Under the pieces are notes generated by a model, which did no database searches, was not told the origin of the DNA, and saw nothing but the letters and a program-made list of their open reading frames with translations. From Aggregatibacter kilianii (GTDB lineage: Bacteria; Pseudomonadota; Gammaproteobacteria; Enterobacterales; Pasteurellaceae): a DNA stretch of 64,000 nt. The translations under genes were made by a program, and so were the position numbers. Within the stretch, counting starts at the first letter, position 1. The number at the start of each line of letters is the position of its first letter. The stretch covers positions 310,001 to 374,000 of the forward strand of contig NZ_NRCN01000002.1 in the NCBI RefSeq assembly GCF_003130255.1, written 5' to 3'. Shown piece after piece: positions 37,756-48,344 of this stretch.

Positions 37756-39108
37756 ATGTTAACCAACCCCGTCGTTATTTCGATCATCGTTTTGCTGGCA
37801 CTGAGCTTGTTACGCATTAACGTGATCATTGCACTGGTTATGTCAGCCTTAACCGCCGGTTTAGTCGGAAATTTAGGTTTAACCAAAACCATCGAAGCCT
37901 TTACGGGCGGACTTGGTGGCGGTGCCGAAGTCGCCATGAACTACGCAATGCTCGGTGCTTTTGCCATTGCGATTTCCAAATCGGGTATTACGGATTTAAT
38001 CGCTTACAAAATCATCACCCGCATGAATAAAGTGCCGACTGCAAATAGCCTCGCCATGTTCAAATATGCCATGCTCGGTATCTTAACGCTGTTCGCCATT
38101 TCCTCACAAAACCTATTGCCGGTGCACATTGCCTTTATTCCTATCGTTATTCCGCCGATGCTTGCCATCTTCAATAAACTGAAAATTGACCGTCGTGCTG
38201 TGGCTTGTGTCCTCACATTCGGTTTAACCGCCACTTATATGCTATTGCCTGTAGGGTTCGGGAAAATCTTTATTGAGAGCATTTTGGTGAAAAATATTAA
38301 TACCGTAGGCGGAGCGTTAGGATTGCAAACCAGTGTAGGGGAAGTTTCGTTGGCAATGACTATTCCGGTTATCGGCATGATTTTAGGATTACTCACCGCC
38401 ATCTTTATCACCTATCGCAAACCGCGAGAATATGTGGTGCTAACAGCCGAACCGACAAGTGAGGAGATCAAACAACAGGTCGCCAATATTACACCAAAAC
38501 AAATCACGGCCAGTTTAATCGCTATTGTTGCCACCTTCACCGTGCAATTAGTGACCAGTTCCACCATTATCGGAGGCTTGGTAGGTTTGATCATCTTTGC
38601 CGCCTTTGGCATTTTCAAACTCAAAGAAAGCAACGATATTTTCCAACAAGGCTTACGTTTAATGGCCATGATCGGTTTCGTGATGATCGCCGCTTCCGGC
38701 TTTGCCAATGTGATTAATACTACGAGCGGTGTAAAAGAATTGGTCGATGTATTAAGCACCGGTATCATTCAAAGCAAAGGTGTCGCCGCGTTCCTGATGT
38801 TGCTCGTCGGTTTACTTATCACTATGGGGATCGGTTCTTCCTTCTCTACCGTGCCGATTATTACTTCCATTTATGTGCCGCTTTGTTTATCTTTCGGCTT
38901 CTCCCCGCTTGCTACCGTGTCTATTGTCGGTGTTGCGGCAGCCTTGGGTGATGCAGGTTCGCCGGCATCTGACTCCACATTAGGGCCGACATCCGGTTTG
39001 AATATGGATGGTAAACACGACCACATTTGGGATTCCGTTGTGCCGACCTTTATTCACTACAACATTCCGTTGTTAGTCTTCGGTTGGATTGCCGCCATGT
39101 ATTTGTAA
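37756..39108 (+). CDS. NhaC/YuiF-like membrane transporter, probable histidine permease
   Basis: A 450-residue protein with 11-12 hydrophobic helices, including the motifs GGLGGGAEVAMNYAMLGAFAIA (near 52-73) and VAAALGDAGSPASDSTLGPTSGLN (near 393-416), typical of the Na+/H+ antiporter-like ArsB/NhaC superfamily (YuiF group). It is annotated as a sodium:proton antiporter in relatives. The histidine attenuator in front strongly suggests the real substrate is histidine, and comparative-genomic studies have proposed this for the family. RBS AAGGA at the right distance. It is followed by an inverted USS pair. Confidence 0.85.
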   Translation: MLTNPVVISIIVLLALSLLRINVIIALVMSALTAGLVGNLGLTKTIEAFTGGLGGGAEVAMNYAMLGAFAIAISKSGITDLIAYKIITRMNKVPTANSLAMFKYAMLGILTLFAISSQNLLPVHIAFIPIVIPPMLAIFNKLKIDRRAVACVLTFGLTATYMLLPVGFGKIFIESILVKNINTVGGALGLQTSVGEVSLAMTIPVIGMILGLLTAIFITYRKPREYVVLTAEPTSEEIKQQVANITPKQITASLIAIVATFTVQLVTSSTIIGGLVGLIIFAAFGIFKLKESNDIFQQGLRLMAMIGFVMIAASGFANVINTTSGVKELVDVLSTGIIQSKGVAAFLMLLVGLLITMGIGSSFSTVPIITSIYVPLCLSFGFSPLATVSIVGVAAALGDAGSPASDSTLGPTSGLNMDGKHDHIWDSVVPTFIHYNIPLLVFGWIAAMYL

Positions 39109-39112
39109 GTCT

Positions 39113-39156
39113 AAAAGTGCGGTTGAAAAAACACGTAAATTTTTCACCGCACTTTT
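39113..39156 (+). terminator. Inverted USS pair after the histidine-transporter gene
   Basis: AAAAGTGCGGT (39113-39123) and ACCGCACTTTT (39146-39156) form the stem, with extra A/T pairs inside (GAAAAA/TTTTTC). It ends the transporter transcript; priC begins 25 bases later. Confidence 0.75.
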
Positions 39157-39180
39157 ATTTTCTATACCCTATGAACAATA

Positions 39181-39747
39181 ATGAACAACATTTCTATCCA
39201 ACGTTTAAAACAAAGCCTTCAGCATTTCTTCGCGCGTTATGACACGCAGAAAGAAGAAACGGTTTACGCCAAATTTTCAGAAAATTTATTCACGGAAAAC
39301 TGGCGAAAAACAGCGTTTTATTTTGAGCAGATTGAACAAACATTCTCTCAGATTGAGCAGATTAAAGGTGAGAATCTTGAAGCCTTGCAGTTCTACACGC
39401 AAAAACTATCGGCACAATGTACCGCACTTTCGGATGCGTTAACCCGTCAACAGCAAAATGCGCAACTCTTTCCCATTAAAGCGCAAGAAGAAAGCAAACC
39501 GGCGGATAAACGCCATCATCCCGTTCACACCCTACCACCACGAGAACGCTTGGCGAAATACTATGAATATTTAGCCTCTTTTAATGAGAAAATTCAGTGT
39601 GAACAAGATGATTTAAGCAAAACGCAAAGAGAAGGATTGCCGTTGAATCGACAAAAATTGGAACAGCTGGAACAACGCCGCGCCCGTTGTTTAGAAGCCA
39701 TTGAAATGTTGGAAGAATATTTAGTTTTCCTGGAAAAACAGAAATAA
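39181..39747 (+). CDS. priC: Primosomal replication protein PriC
   Basis: A 188-residue, highly helical protein rich in Gln, Glu and Lys, with the PriC pattern of an N-terminal helix bundle (RLKQSLQHFFARYD), a conserved PPRERLAKYYEYLASFNEKI segment near 120-139 and a C-terminal coiled part. PriC loads DnaB helicase at stalled forks by binding SSB-coated DNA. The first ATG at 39171 is in another frame; ATG 39181 is used. Same position as in H. influenzae, after rnt and the transporter. Confidence 0.85.
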   Translation: MNNISIQRLKQSLQHFFARYDTQKEETVYAKFSENLFTENWRKTAFYFEQIEQTFSQIEQIKGENLEALQFYTQKLSAQCTALSDALTRQQQNAQLFPIKAQEESKPADKRHHPVHTLPPRERLAKYYEYLASFNEKIQCEQDDLSKTQREGLPLNRQKLEQLEQRRARCLEAIEMLEEYLVFLEKQK

Positions 39748-39754
39748 CCGCAAT

Positions 39755-39786
39755 AAAAAACCTCGCAATACATTGCGAGGTTTTTT
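39755..39786. terminator. Bidirectional terminator between priC and miaB
   Basis: CCTCGCAAT pairs with ATTGCGAGG (9 bp), flanked by A6 and T6, so it serves both convergent genes. Confidence 0.92.
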
Positions 39787-39803
39787 ATTTTGATGCGTTC
39801 TAA

Positions 39804-41228
39804 TTAGCCAACGTAGCGCCCTACGCCAAGCTCATCTTCTTTACGGGTACGGTTAATCACTGCTTGTGGCGATTGCAATACACGCAAGCCCATTTCATCT
39901 TCCGTGCGCACTACCTCACCGCGGAGGGAGTTAGTGAACACGTCCGTGATTTTAATGTCCACAAATTTACCGATCATATCCGGCGAACCTTGGAAGTTGA
40001 CGATACGGTTATTCTCCGTACGTCCGGTCAATTCCATAATGTCTTTTTTGGACGGGCCTTCGACCAACACGCGTTGCTCGCTGCCTAACATCGCACGACT
40101 GAATTGTGCCGCTTGGTTGTTAATGCGTTGCTGCAACAAATATAAACGCTGTTTTTTCTCGTCTTCGGTCACATCATCAGGGTAATCCGCCGCCGGCGTA
40201 CCGGGACGCGCGGAATAAATGAAGCTGAAACTCATGTCAAAATTCACTTGTGCGATTAAATTCATGGTTTGCTCGAAATCCTCTTTCGTTTCACCCGGGA
40301 AACCGACAATAAAGTCTGAGCTGATTTGAATATGTGGACGCACCGCTTTCAGTTTGCGAATAATGGATTTGTATTCAATCGCCGTATGACCGCGTTTCAT
40401 CATCGTTAAAATTCGGTCAGAACCGGATTGCACCGGCAAATGTAAGAAACTCACCAATTCCGGCGTGTCACGATATACATCGATAATGTCGTCAGTGAAT
40501 TCAATCGGATGGCTGGTGGTAAAACGCAAACGGTCAATGCCGTCAATGGCTGCCACTAAACGCAATAACTCCGCAAAAGTGCAGATTTCACCGTCAAATG
40601 TTGGTCCGCGATAAGCGTTCACGTTCTGACCAAGTAAATTCACTTCACGTACACCCTGCTCTGCTAACTGCGCAATTTCAAACAGAATATCATCCACCGG
40701 ACGGCTCACTTCCTCACCGCGCGTATAAGGCACTACGCAGTAAGTACAATATTTATTACAACCTTCCATAATAGAAACGAACGCTGTCGGACCTTCCGCA
40801 CGCGGTTCCGGCAGACGGTCAAATTTTTCGATTTCCGGGAAACTAATGTCCACGACGGAGCTTTTGCCGCCACGGATTTGGTTAATCATTTCCGGCAGGC
40901 GATGCAACGTTTGCGGCCCAAAAACAATGTCCACATAAGGTGCGCGGGTGCGGATATGCTCGCCTTCTTGCGATGCTACGCAACCACCTACACCGATTAA
41001 TAATTTAGGATTGCTTTTCTTTAATTCTTTCCAACGGCCTAACTGATGAAATACTTTTTCCTGCGCTTTTTCACGAATGGAACAAGTGTTTAATAACAAT
41101 ACATCCGCTTCTTCCGGCACATCCGTTAATTCTAGTCCATGCGTGCTATGCAACAAATCCGCCATTTTGGATGAATCGTATTCATTCATCTGGCAGCCCC
41201 AGGTTTTAATATGTAATTTTTGCGTCAT
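39804..41228 (-). CDS. miaB: tRNA-2-methylthio-N6-dimethylallyladenosine synthase MiaB
   Basis: A 474-residue radical-SAM methylthiotransferase. An N-terminal UPF0004 domain has cluster cysteines ([34 protein letters not shown]). The radical-SAM triad [15 protein letters not shown] lies near residue 157, and a C-terminal TRAM domain (about 378-440) follows. It adds the methylthio group to i6A37 in tRNA. It is divergent from ubiF; the 155 bases between them hold the promoters of both. Confidence 0.97.
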   Translation of the reverse strand: MTQKLHIKTWGCQMNEYDSSKMADLLHSTHGLELTDVPEEADVLLLNTCSIREKAQEKVFHQLGRWKELKKSNPKLLIGVGGCVASQEGEHIRTRAPYVDIVFGPQTLHRLPEMINQIRGGKSSVVDISFPEIEKFDRLPEPRAEGPTAFVSIMEGCNKYCTYCVVPYTRGEEVSRPVDDILFEIAQLAEQGVREVNLLGQNVNAYRGPTFDGEICTFAELLRLVAAIDGIDRLRFTTSHPIEFTDDIIDVYRDTPELVSFLHLPVQSGSDRILTMMKRGHTAIEYKSIIRKLKAVRPHIQISSDFIVGFPGETKEDFEQTMNLIAQVNFDMSFSFIYSARPGTPAADYPDDVTEDEKKQRLYLLQQRINNQAAQFSRAMLGSEQRVLVEGPSKKDIMELTGRTENNRIVNFQGSPDMIGKFVDIKITDVFTNSLRGEVVRTEDEMGLRVLQSPQAVINRTRKEDELGVGRYVG

Positions 41229-41383
41229 ATGGGTTGAAATTCACTCTAATTAATCATAAAAATTGACTGGCTATTCTACAGTTTTGCGCTTTTACTGACT
41301 AGCCAAAAAGCAGATTTTCTTTAGAATTTTACCTATTGGAGGTAGAATAAAGCCCGTTTGAAACAGGAGGAGAAACGGGAAAA

Positions 41384-42559
41384 ATGGCAAATATTCAAAA
41401 AGATGTTATTGTCTTCGGTGGTGGCATGATCGGTGCAGCATGCGCCTTAGGATTGGCACAATTAGGCTTACAAACTCAAGTGATTGAACGTGCTCCTCTA
41501 CCACAATTTTCGCCCGATTCCCCTTATAATTTACGCATTTCCGCCATCAGTGCCACCTCCGTGAAATTATTACAACAACTGAATGCGTGGCAACACATCG
41601 AAAAAATGCGTCTTAATCCCTACCGCACTTTAGAAACCTGGGAAATCGAAGGCTTTTCCACCCGTTTCGAGAGCCGGGATCTTAATCTGCCCGAACTGGG
41701 GTTTATGATCGAAAACAATCTGATTCAGCTTGGGTTATGGCAAGCTTTTGACGTCTATCCGAATCTCCAAACATGCACCAATATTGCCATTCAATCCGTA
41801 CAAAAGTGCGGTCAACATTGGCAGTGTTTTTTAACGAACGGTGAATGCTACGAGGCTCCGTTAGTTATCGCTGCCGATGGTGCCAATTCACAGTTACGCG
41901 ACATCGCCGGTATTGGTTTAACGGGTTGGCAATATCGTCAAAGCTGTATGCTGATTTTGGTGGAAACGGAACTGGGCGAGCAGGATATTACTTGGCAACA
42001 CTTTATGCCTTCCGGTCCGAAGGCCTTTTTGCCATTATTAGGCAATGAAGCCTGCTTGGTGTGGTATGACGCACCACAACGCATTCGTGCATTAAAACAA
42101 ATGAGCAAAGAAAAACTGGCAGAACAAATTGCGCTGACATTTCCGTCCCGCTTGGGCAAGATAACGGTACAAAACGCCAACAGTTTTGAGCTCACCCGCC
42201 GCCATGCACAACGTTACTTTAACCAAGGTATTGTGCTAGTAGGCGATGCGGCACACACGATTAATCCGCTGGCGGGGCAAGGTGTAAATTTAGGTTTTAA
42301 AGATGTGAAAGCCTTGATTGAGGTGATTCATTCGGCACTAGCGCAACAGGAAAATATCGCCGATGATAAGGTACTGGCGCGTTACCAACAAAAACGCAAG
42401 GCTGATAATTTACTGATGCAATCAGGTATGGATCTGTTTTATAAGGCCTTTAAGGAAGATATTTTGCCATTGAAGGTGTTACGTAATTTGGCGTTGGTAG
42501 CGGCAGATAAAACCCCGATATTGAAAAAACAGGCATTGCGTTACGCCTTGGGCTTATAA
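41384..42559 (+). CDS. ubiF: 3-demethoxyubiquinol 3-hydroxylase UbiF
   Basis: A 391-residue flavin monooxygenase of the UbiH/VisC family. The FAD-binding GGGMIGAACALGLAQLG motif is near residue 12, the DG motif (VIAADGANSQLRDIAGIG) near 160 and GDAAHTINPLAGQGVNLGFKD near 287. The C-terminal QALRYALGL matches E. coli UbiF closely. It hydroxylates ring carbon 6 (the last hydroxylation) in ubiquinone synthesis. An AGGAGG-type ribosome-binding site lies 13 bases upstream. A USS lies in the coding sequence near 41805. Confidence 0.93.
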   Translation: MANIQKDVIVFGGGMIGAACALGLAQLGLQTQVIERAPLPQFSPDSPYNLRISAISATSVKLLQQLNAWQHIEKMRLNPYRTLETWEIEGFSTRFESRDLNLPELGFMIENNLIQLGLWQAFDVYPNLQTCTNIAIQSVQKCGQHWQCFLTNGECYEAPLVIAADGANSQLRDIAGIGLTGWQYRQSCMLILVETELGEQDITWQHFMPSGPKAFLPLLGNEACLVWYDAPQRIRALKQMSKEKLAEQIALTFPSRLGKITVQNANSFELTRRHAQRYFNQGIVLVGDAAHTINPLAGQGVNLGFKDVKALIEVIHSALAQQENIADDKVLARYQQKRKADNLLMQSGMDLFYKAFKEDILPLKVLRNLALVAADKTPILKKQALRYALGL

Positions 42560-42587
42560 TCTGCCGTTGATGAATACATTGAATAAC

Positions 42588-43316
42588 TTATTGATTCGGC
42601 GAATAATAAAGTTTACCGATTTCAATTTTTTGACGACCGGTTTGTTCGCGCCATTTATTACTATCACGCAAAGAATAAACGCAACCGCAATATTCTTGCT
42701 GATAAAAACGCTCACGTTTACTGATTTCAATCATCCGTTGTGAGCCACCTTCTTTACGCCAGTTATAATCCCAATAGATCACATCGTCATATTTTTCTGC
42801 CGCACGATGACCGCAACCGTTAATTTGCTCCATGTCTTTCCAGCGGGAAATGCCAAGGCAACTGGTGAACACCGGGAAACCGTGCTCATGTGCGTATTCA
42901 GCCGCTTTTTCAAAACGCATATCAAAACACATGGTACAACGAATGCCGCGCTCCGGCTCCCATTCCATGCCTTTAGCACGATCAAACCATTCTTGACGAT
43001 CATAGTCGGCATCAATAAACGGAATACCAAATTTCTGTGCAAAACGAATATTTTCTTCCTTGCGGATCAAATATTCTTTTAACGGATGGATATTCGGGTT
43101 GTAGAAATAAATCGTAAATTCAATACCGGACGCCAAAATGGCTTCCATCACCTCACCCGAGCAAGGCGCGCAACAGGAATGCAAAAGCAGTTTATTGTGC
43201 CCTTCGGGCAATTCCAGTTTTTCACGAATAAAAGGTGCGTTCGGATCTTTGCGCAGTTTTTGTTTGCGCGTTTTATGTTGAAAACTGACCGCACTTTGAG
43301 ATTGTTGTTCTGTCAT
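42588..43316 (-). CDS. queH: Epoxyqueuosine reductase QueH
   Basis: A 242-residue protein of the DUF208/QueH family. Four cysteine motifs are visible: HSCCAPCSG near 47, CTMCFDMR near 127, CLGIS near 153, and YCGCVYS near 209, arranged for an iron-sulphur cluster and a second metal site. It reduces epoxyqueuosine to queuosine in tRNA by a route distinct from QueG. It is followed by a short secreted-protein gene. Confidence 0.9.
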   Translation of the reverse strand: MTEQQSQSAVSFQHKTRKQKLRKDPNAPFIREKLELPEGHNKLLLHSCCAPCSGEVMEAILASGIEFTIYFYNPNIHPLKEYLIRKEENIRFAQKFGIPFIDADYDRQEWFDRAKGMEWEPERGIRCTMCFDMRFEKAAEYAHEHGFPVFTSCLGISRWKDMEQINGCGHRAAEKYDDVIYWDYNWRKEGGSQRMIEISKRERFYQQEYCGCVYSLRDSNKWREQTGRQKIEIGKLYYSPNQ

Positions 43317-43318
43317 GA

Positions 43319-43657
43319 CTATTTAGCTTGAAGAATTTCGATACATTTATAAACAAATATTGTTGAACCTTTTGGATTATAAAGTGAAAACACAAAAAAC
43401 TTTGGCGTATCGGCAGACTTTACTTCAAGTACAGCCTTTGTATTCGCCTTATTTGTATATTCCCACATCTGTGAATTATCGGTTCGAACGAGTTTTTCGT
43501 TGGGCGGTAGCAAACCGCTTTCCATGTGATGCTTATCAATTTGGTTGAAAAACGTCACCATTTTAGATGCGCCATTTGGTTCTACGCAGGAAAAATCGGC
43601 TGATAAAACTGACTGGTTAAAAAAGCACAACAAACATGTTAGGAGTCGCTTTTTCAT
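43319..43657 (-). CDS. Small secreted protein of unknown function
   Basis: A 112-residue protein with a signal peptide (about 1-20, [20 protein letters not shown]), then a small beta-rich domain with two cysteines (DFSCVEPN and VYKCIEIL). Its start overlaps the ispB stop by one base (TAATG), and its stop is two bases from the queH start codon, so it is probably translated from the same message as ispB and queH. I do not recognise a family. Confidence 0.75.
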   Translation of the reverse strand: MKKRLLTCLLCFFNQSVLSADFSCVEPNGASKMVTFFNQIDKHHMESGLLPPNEKLVRTDNSQMWEYTNKANTKAVLEVKSADTPKFFVFSLYNPKGSTIFVYKCIEILQAK

Positions 43658-44646
43658 TAATATGCTCTATCCACGGATAAATACGCTAAGGAAATCAACG
43701 CTTGTTTATACTCGCTTTCCGGCAGAATCTGAATCGCATCAACGGCTTTTTGTGCTTCTTGTTTAGCGCGATCCATCGCGTAATCAAGGGATTTATGTTC
43801 TGCCATAATAGCTAACACCTCATCAATGGCCTCACGTTTCCCACCTTGTTCGATGGCTTCGCGAATTAACGCGGCTTGTTCTGCATTACCGTGGTGCATC
43901 GCATGTAATAAAGGAAGGGTCGGTTTGCCTTCGGCTAAATCATCGCCCACATTTTTCCCTAAGGCCTTGGCATTGGCGCTGTAATCCAACACATCATCCA
44001 CTAACTGGAATGCCGTGCCGAGATAACGGCCATAACTTTGCAACGCCTGTTCCTGCGCCTCACTGCCGCCGGCAATAATTGCCGCTGCCTGGGCCGCCAC
44101 TTCAAATAAACGGGCGGTTTTGCTGTAAATCACCCGCATATAATTCTCTTCACTGGTTTGCGGATCATTAACGTTCATTAGCTGTTGCACTTCGCCTTCT
44201 GCCAACACATTGGTGGCATCCGCCATAATGCGCAAAATTTTTAAGGATTCCAACTGAGCAACCAATTGGAAGGCGCGGGTATAAATAAAATCCCCCACCA
44301 ACACACTAGCCGCATTACCAAATTCCGCGTTCGCCGTAGCACGTCCGCGTCGCATATCGGACTCATCTACGACATCATCATGCAGTAAGGACGCGGTGTG
44401 AATAAATTCCACAAAGGTTGCACAGGTAATCGCCTGCGGTCCTTCAAAACCCAAGGCTCTTGCCGCCAACACGGCAATTAACGGACGAATGCGCTTACCA
44501 CCGCCTTGCACGATATAAAAGCCTAATTGGTTAATTAAAACAACGTCTGAGTTGAGTTGGGCTAAAATTGATTCGTTCACTTTTTGCATATCCGTGTGGC
44601 TTAGCGCCTGGATTGCATTCATATCCATTAAATTTGTTGTATTCAT
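43657..44646 (-). CDS. ispB: Octaprenyl diphosphate synthase IspB
   Basis: A 329-residue trans-polyprenyl synthase. The first Asp-rich motif LLHDDVVDESDMRRG is near 90 and the second, LVDDVLDY, near 217; GGGKRIRPLIAVLAAR near 49 binds pyrophosphate. It builds the C40 side chain of ubiquinone. ATG at 44646 or 44628 are both possible. Divergent from rplU, as in E. coli. Confidence 0.95.
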   Translation of the reverse strand: MNTTNLMDMNAIQALSHTDMQKVNESILAQLNSDVVLINQLGFYIVQGGGKRIRPLIAVLAARALGFEGPQAITCATFVEFIHTASLLHDDVVDESDMRRGRATANAEFGNAASVLVGDFIYTRAFQLVAQLESLKILRIMADATNVLAEGEVQQLMNVNDPQTSEENYMRVIYSKTARLFEVAAQAAAIIAGGSEAQEQALQSYGRYLGTAFQLVDDVLDYSANAKALGKNVGDDLAEGKPTLPLLHAMHHGNAEQAALIREAIEQGGKREAIDEVLAIMAEHKSLDYAMDRAKQEAQKAVDAIQILPESEYKQALISLAYLSVDRAY

Positions 44647-44785
44647 TTCATCTAATTTTGACTAACTGAGACTGGTTAGGTTAAACCGGGAACATAAAGT
44701 GCGGTCGATTTTACCTGATTTTTTAGGCTTTCTGAAATCAATCCGCCGAAATTCCGAAATTTTTTATTTTCTTTCAAATAAACCC

Positions 44786-44814
44786 TTGCCATGGGGTAAA
44801 TTTTTCCGTAGAAT
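44786..44814 (+). promoter_or_regulatory. Promoter of rplU-rpmA
   Basis: TTGCCA (44786-44791), exactly 17 bases, then TAGAAT (44809-44814), one of the best sigma-70 matches in the window. The transcript would begin about 65 bases ahead of rplU, leaving a leader able to hold regulation by L21; none is proven. Confidence 0.8.
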
Positions 44815-44885
44815 TTGCGCCCTATTTATATGAATTTCATGTGCGAAATGAAACAACATTAGAGCACAATTATAGCGGAGTATTT

Positions 44886-45197
44886 ATGTACGCAGTTTTC
44901 CAAAGTGGCGGTAAACAACACCGAGTAAGCGAAGGTCAAGTAGTTCGTTTAGAGAAACTTGAACTTGCAACTGGCGCAACAGTTGAATTCGATTCAGTGT
45001 TGATGGTCGTTAATGGTGAAGATGTTAAAATCGGCGCACCGGTCGTTGCCGGCGCGAAAGTAGTGGCTGAAGTAGTTACACAAGGTCGTGGCGATAAAGT
45101 TAAAATCGTTAAGTTCCGTCGTCGCAAACACAGCCGTAAGCAACAAGGTCATCGTCAGTGGTTCACAGAAGTGAAAATCACTGGGATTCAAGCATAA
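44886..45197 (+). CDS. rplU: 50S ribosomal protein L21
   Basis: A 103-residue ribosomal protein, [20 protein letters not shown] through [20 protein letters not shown], binding 23S rRNA. ATG 44886 with GCGGAG upstream is chosen over a longer frame starting at 44841. Co-transcribed with rpmA 20 bases later. Confidence 0.98.
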   Translation: MYAVFQSGGKQHRVSEGQVVRLEKLELATGATVEFDSVLMVVNGEDVKIGAPVVAGAKVVAEVVTQGRGDKVKIVKFRRRKHSRKQQGHRQWFTEVKITGIQA

Positions 45198-45217
45198 TTT
45201 CAGAGGAGATCAAGTAG

Positions 45218-45475
45218 ATGGCAACTAAAAAAGCTGGTGGTTCAACTCGTAACGGTCGTGATTCTGAAGCTAAACGTCTTGGTGTAAAACGTTTCGGTGG
45301 TGAATCTGTATTAGCAGGCAGCATCATCGTTCGTCAACGTGGTACTAAATTCCACGCAGGCAACAACGTTGGAATGGGACGTGACCACACCTTATTCGCA
45401 ACTGCCGATGGTAAAGTAAAATTTGAAGTGAAAGGCGAAAAAAATCGTAAATACGTAAGTATCGTAACTGAATAA
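45218..45475 (+). CDS. rpmA: 50S ribosomal protein L27
   Basis: An 85-residue protein starting [20 protein letters not shown]; the flexible basic N-terminus reaches the peptidyl transferase centre. AGGAGA lies upstream. Second gene of the rplU-rpmA pair, followed by a terminator. Confidence 0.98.
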   Translation: MATKKAGGSTRNGRDSEAKRLGVKRFGGESVLAGSIIVRQRGTKFHAGNNVGMGRDHTLFATADGKVKFEVKGEKNRKYVSIVTE

Positions 45476-45496
45476 TTTTACTCACAGAATAAAAAT

Positions 45497-45525
45497 AAAA
45501 AGCCCTGCAAAAGCAGGGTTTTTTT
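45497..45525 (+). terminator. Terminator of rplU-rpmA
   Basis: CCCTGC pairs with GCAGGG around an AAAA loop, extended by A/T pairs and ending in a T-run; 27 bases after the rpmA stop. The next gene starts shortly after, so it may also partly attenuate. Confidence 0.88.
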
Positions 45526-45538
45526 ATAGGTAATTTTA

Positions 45539-46456
45539 ATGAAACAACAGCCTGTCTTGGGTTTTCTCTTTGCATTAATCACCGCCATGGCATGGGGGTC
45601 TTTACCTGTTGCGTTGAAACAAGTGCTTTCCAGTATGAGCGTGCAAACCATTGTGTGGTATCGCTTCGTCACCGCCAGCCTCGTCTTATTTATTTTGCTC
45701 GGATATAAAAACAAACTGCCGCAAATAGCCAAGCTCGGGTATTACGGTTGGTTGGTTGTCGTCGGCGTTATTGGCTTAGCCGGTAACTTTTTCTTATTCA
45801 ACAGCTCGCTTAATTACATCGAGCCTTCCGTTGCGCAAATTTTTATTCACGTATCTTCTTTCGGAATGTTGATTTGTGGCATATTCGTTTTTAAAGAAAA
45901 GCTCGGCATGCATCAAAAAATCGGCTTAGTTTTATTGCTTATCGGTTTAGGATTATTTTTCAACGATCGGTTAGATATTTTTACCGGGTTAAACGCCTAT
46001 TCTACCGGCGTTCTGATCAGTATTAGCGCCTCTTTAGTTTGGGTAGCCTATGGCATGGCACAAAAATTAATGCTACGTAAATTTAGCTCGCAGCAAATCC
46101 TGTTAATGATCTATTTGGGTTGCGCCCTTGTATTCACGCCTTTTGCTGAATTTTCCAAAGTGGAAAATCTAACCCCATTTGCCCTAGGTTGCTTTATTTA
46201 TTGTTGCCTCAACACGCTTTTCGGCTATGGCGCCTATGCGGAAGCCCTAAACCGATGGGATGTGTCGAAAGTGAGCGTGGTTATCACCTTAGTGCCGTTA
46301 TTTACCATTTTATTTGCTCATATCGCTCACTACATCGACCCGACAGATTTTACCGCACCGGAACTAAATACTATTAGCTATATCGGTGCGTTTATTGTAG
46401 TATGCGGAGCAATTTTATCCGCCATCGGGCACAAGTTATTCCCTGCCCGCCAATAA
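45539..46456 (+). CDS. DMT-family (EamA) membrane transporter
   Basis: A 305-residue protein with ten transmembrane helices in two EamA repeats (about 5-140 and 155-300). The motifs MAWGSLPVALKQVLSSM and SASLVWVAYGMAQKLML mark each repeat. DMT members export or import small metabolites; the substrate is unknown. Between rpmA and obgE, as in H. influenzae. Confidence 0.88.
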   Translation: MKQQPVLGFLFALITAMAWGSLPVALKQVLSSMSVQTIVWYRFVTASLVLFILLGYKNKLPQIAKLGYYGWLVVVGVIGLAGNFFLFNSSLNYIEPSVAQIFIHVSSFGMLICGIFVFKEKLGMHQKIGLVLLLIGLGLFFNDRLDIFTGLNAYSTGVLISISASLVWVAYGMAQKLMLRKFSSQQILLMIYLGCALVFTPFAEFSKVENLTPFALGCFIYCCLNTLFGYGAYAEALNRWDVSKVSVVITLVPLFTILFAHIAHYIDPTDFTAPELNTISYIGAFIVVCGAILSAIGHKLFPARQ

Positions 46457-46468
46457 GTGCGGTGATAA

Positions 46469-47665
<1,197 letters not shown>

Positions 47666-47679
47666 CCTTCCCTAGAAAC

Positions 47680-47726
47680 AAAAAAGTGCGGTCGAAATTC
47701 ACAGAGAATTTTGACCGCACTTTTTT
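47680..47726. terminator. Long inverted USS pair between obgE and smpB
   Basis: Two USS cores in opposite directions, AAAAAAGTGCGGTC and GACCGCACTTTTTT, are extended by GAAATTC/GAATTTT. The two 21-base arms match at 20 positions. It gives a very stable hairpin with A and T tails, suited to both convergent genes. Confidence 0.9.
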
Positions 47727-47736
47727 AGCTTTAAGC

Positions 47737-48219
47737 CTATCCACGCGCCGCGTTTTTCATAATACGATCTTTCGCCACTTTCCATTCCCGTTCTTTAATA
47801 TCGTCGCGTTTATCATGTTGTTTTTTCCCTTTCGCCAAACCGATTTTCACTTTTGCCCATGCGCCTTTCCAATAAAGCGAAAGGGCAACCAATGTGAACC
47901 CGTCACGGTTTGCTTTGCCGAATAAAGAATCCAATTCGCGCTGTTTTAATAACAGTTTACGGGTACGGGTCGGATCACAGACCACATGCGTAGAGGCAAC
48001 ACTCAATGGCTGTACTGTAGCGCCAAAGAGGAAAGCCTCCCCGTTTTTGAAAATAACATAACTGTCACTAATATTGGCCTTACCCGCACGCATGGATTTC
48101 ACTTCCCAACCTTGCAATTCAAGGCCGGCTTCGATTTCGTCTTCAATAAAATAGTCATGGCGGGCACGTTTATTCAATGCGATGGTGTTAGACGCCACTT
48201 TTGCTTTTTTCTTCGTCAT
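47737..48219 (-). CDS. smpB: SsrA-binding protein SmpB
   Basis: A 160-residue beta-barrel RNA-binding protein: [22 protein letters not shown] at the start, [19 protein letters not shown] near 54, and a basic C-terminal tail ([19 protein letters not shown]). It brings tmRNA to stalled ribosomes. The ssrA gene is not in the window. Confidence 0.96.
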   Translation of the reverse strand: MTKKKAKVASNTIALNKRARHDYFIEDEIEAGLELQGWEVKSMRAGKANISDSYVIFKNGEAFLFGATVQPLSVASTHVVCDPTRTRKLLLKQRELDSLFGKANRDGFTLVALSLYWKGAWAKVKIGLAKGKKQHDKRDDIKEREWKVAKDRIMKNAARG

Positions 48220-48344
48220 AATCTGTTTGATATTTAAAATAAATTGGCGCTCATTCTACCGAATCCGCTCAAAGATAGCAAAACGCATCAGATTACTATA
48301 ACATAACCGAAATGCTTACCCTCCTATAAATTCAGGCTAACAAA

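Noticed and set aside
39027-39242. Overlapping frame beginning MGFRCADL across the transporter end and priC
   Set aside because: Out of frame with both genes and without a ribosome-binding site; the ATG at 39171 belongs to it, while ATG 39181 gives PriC.
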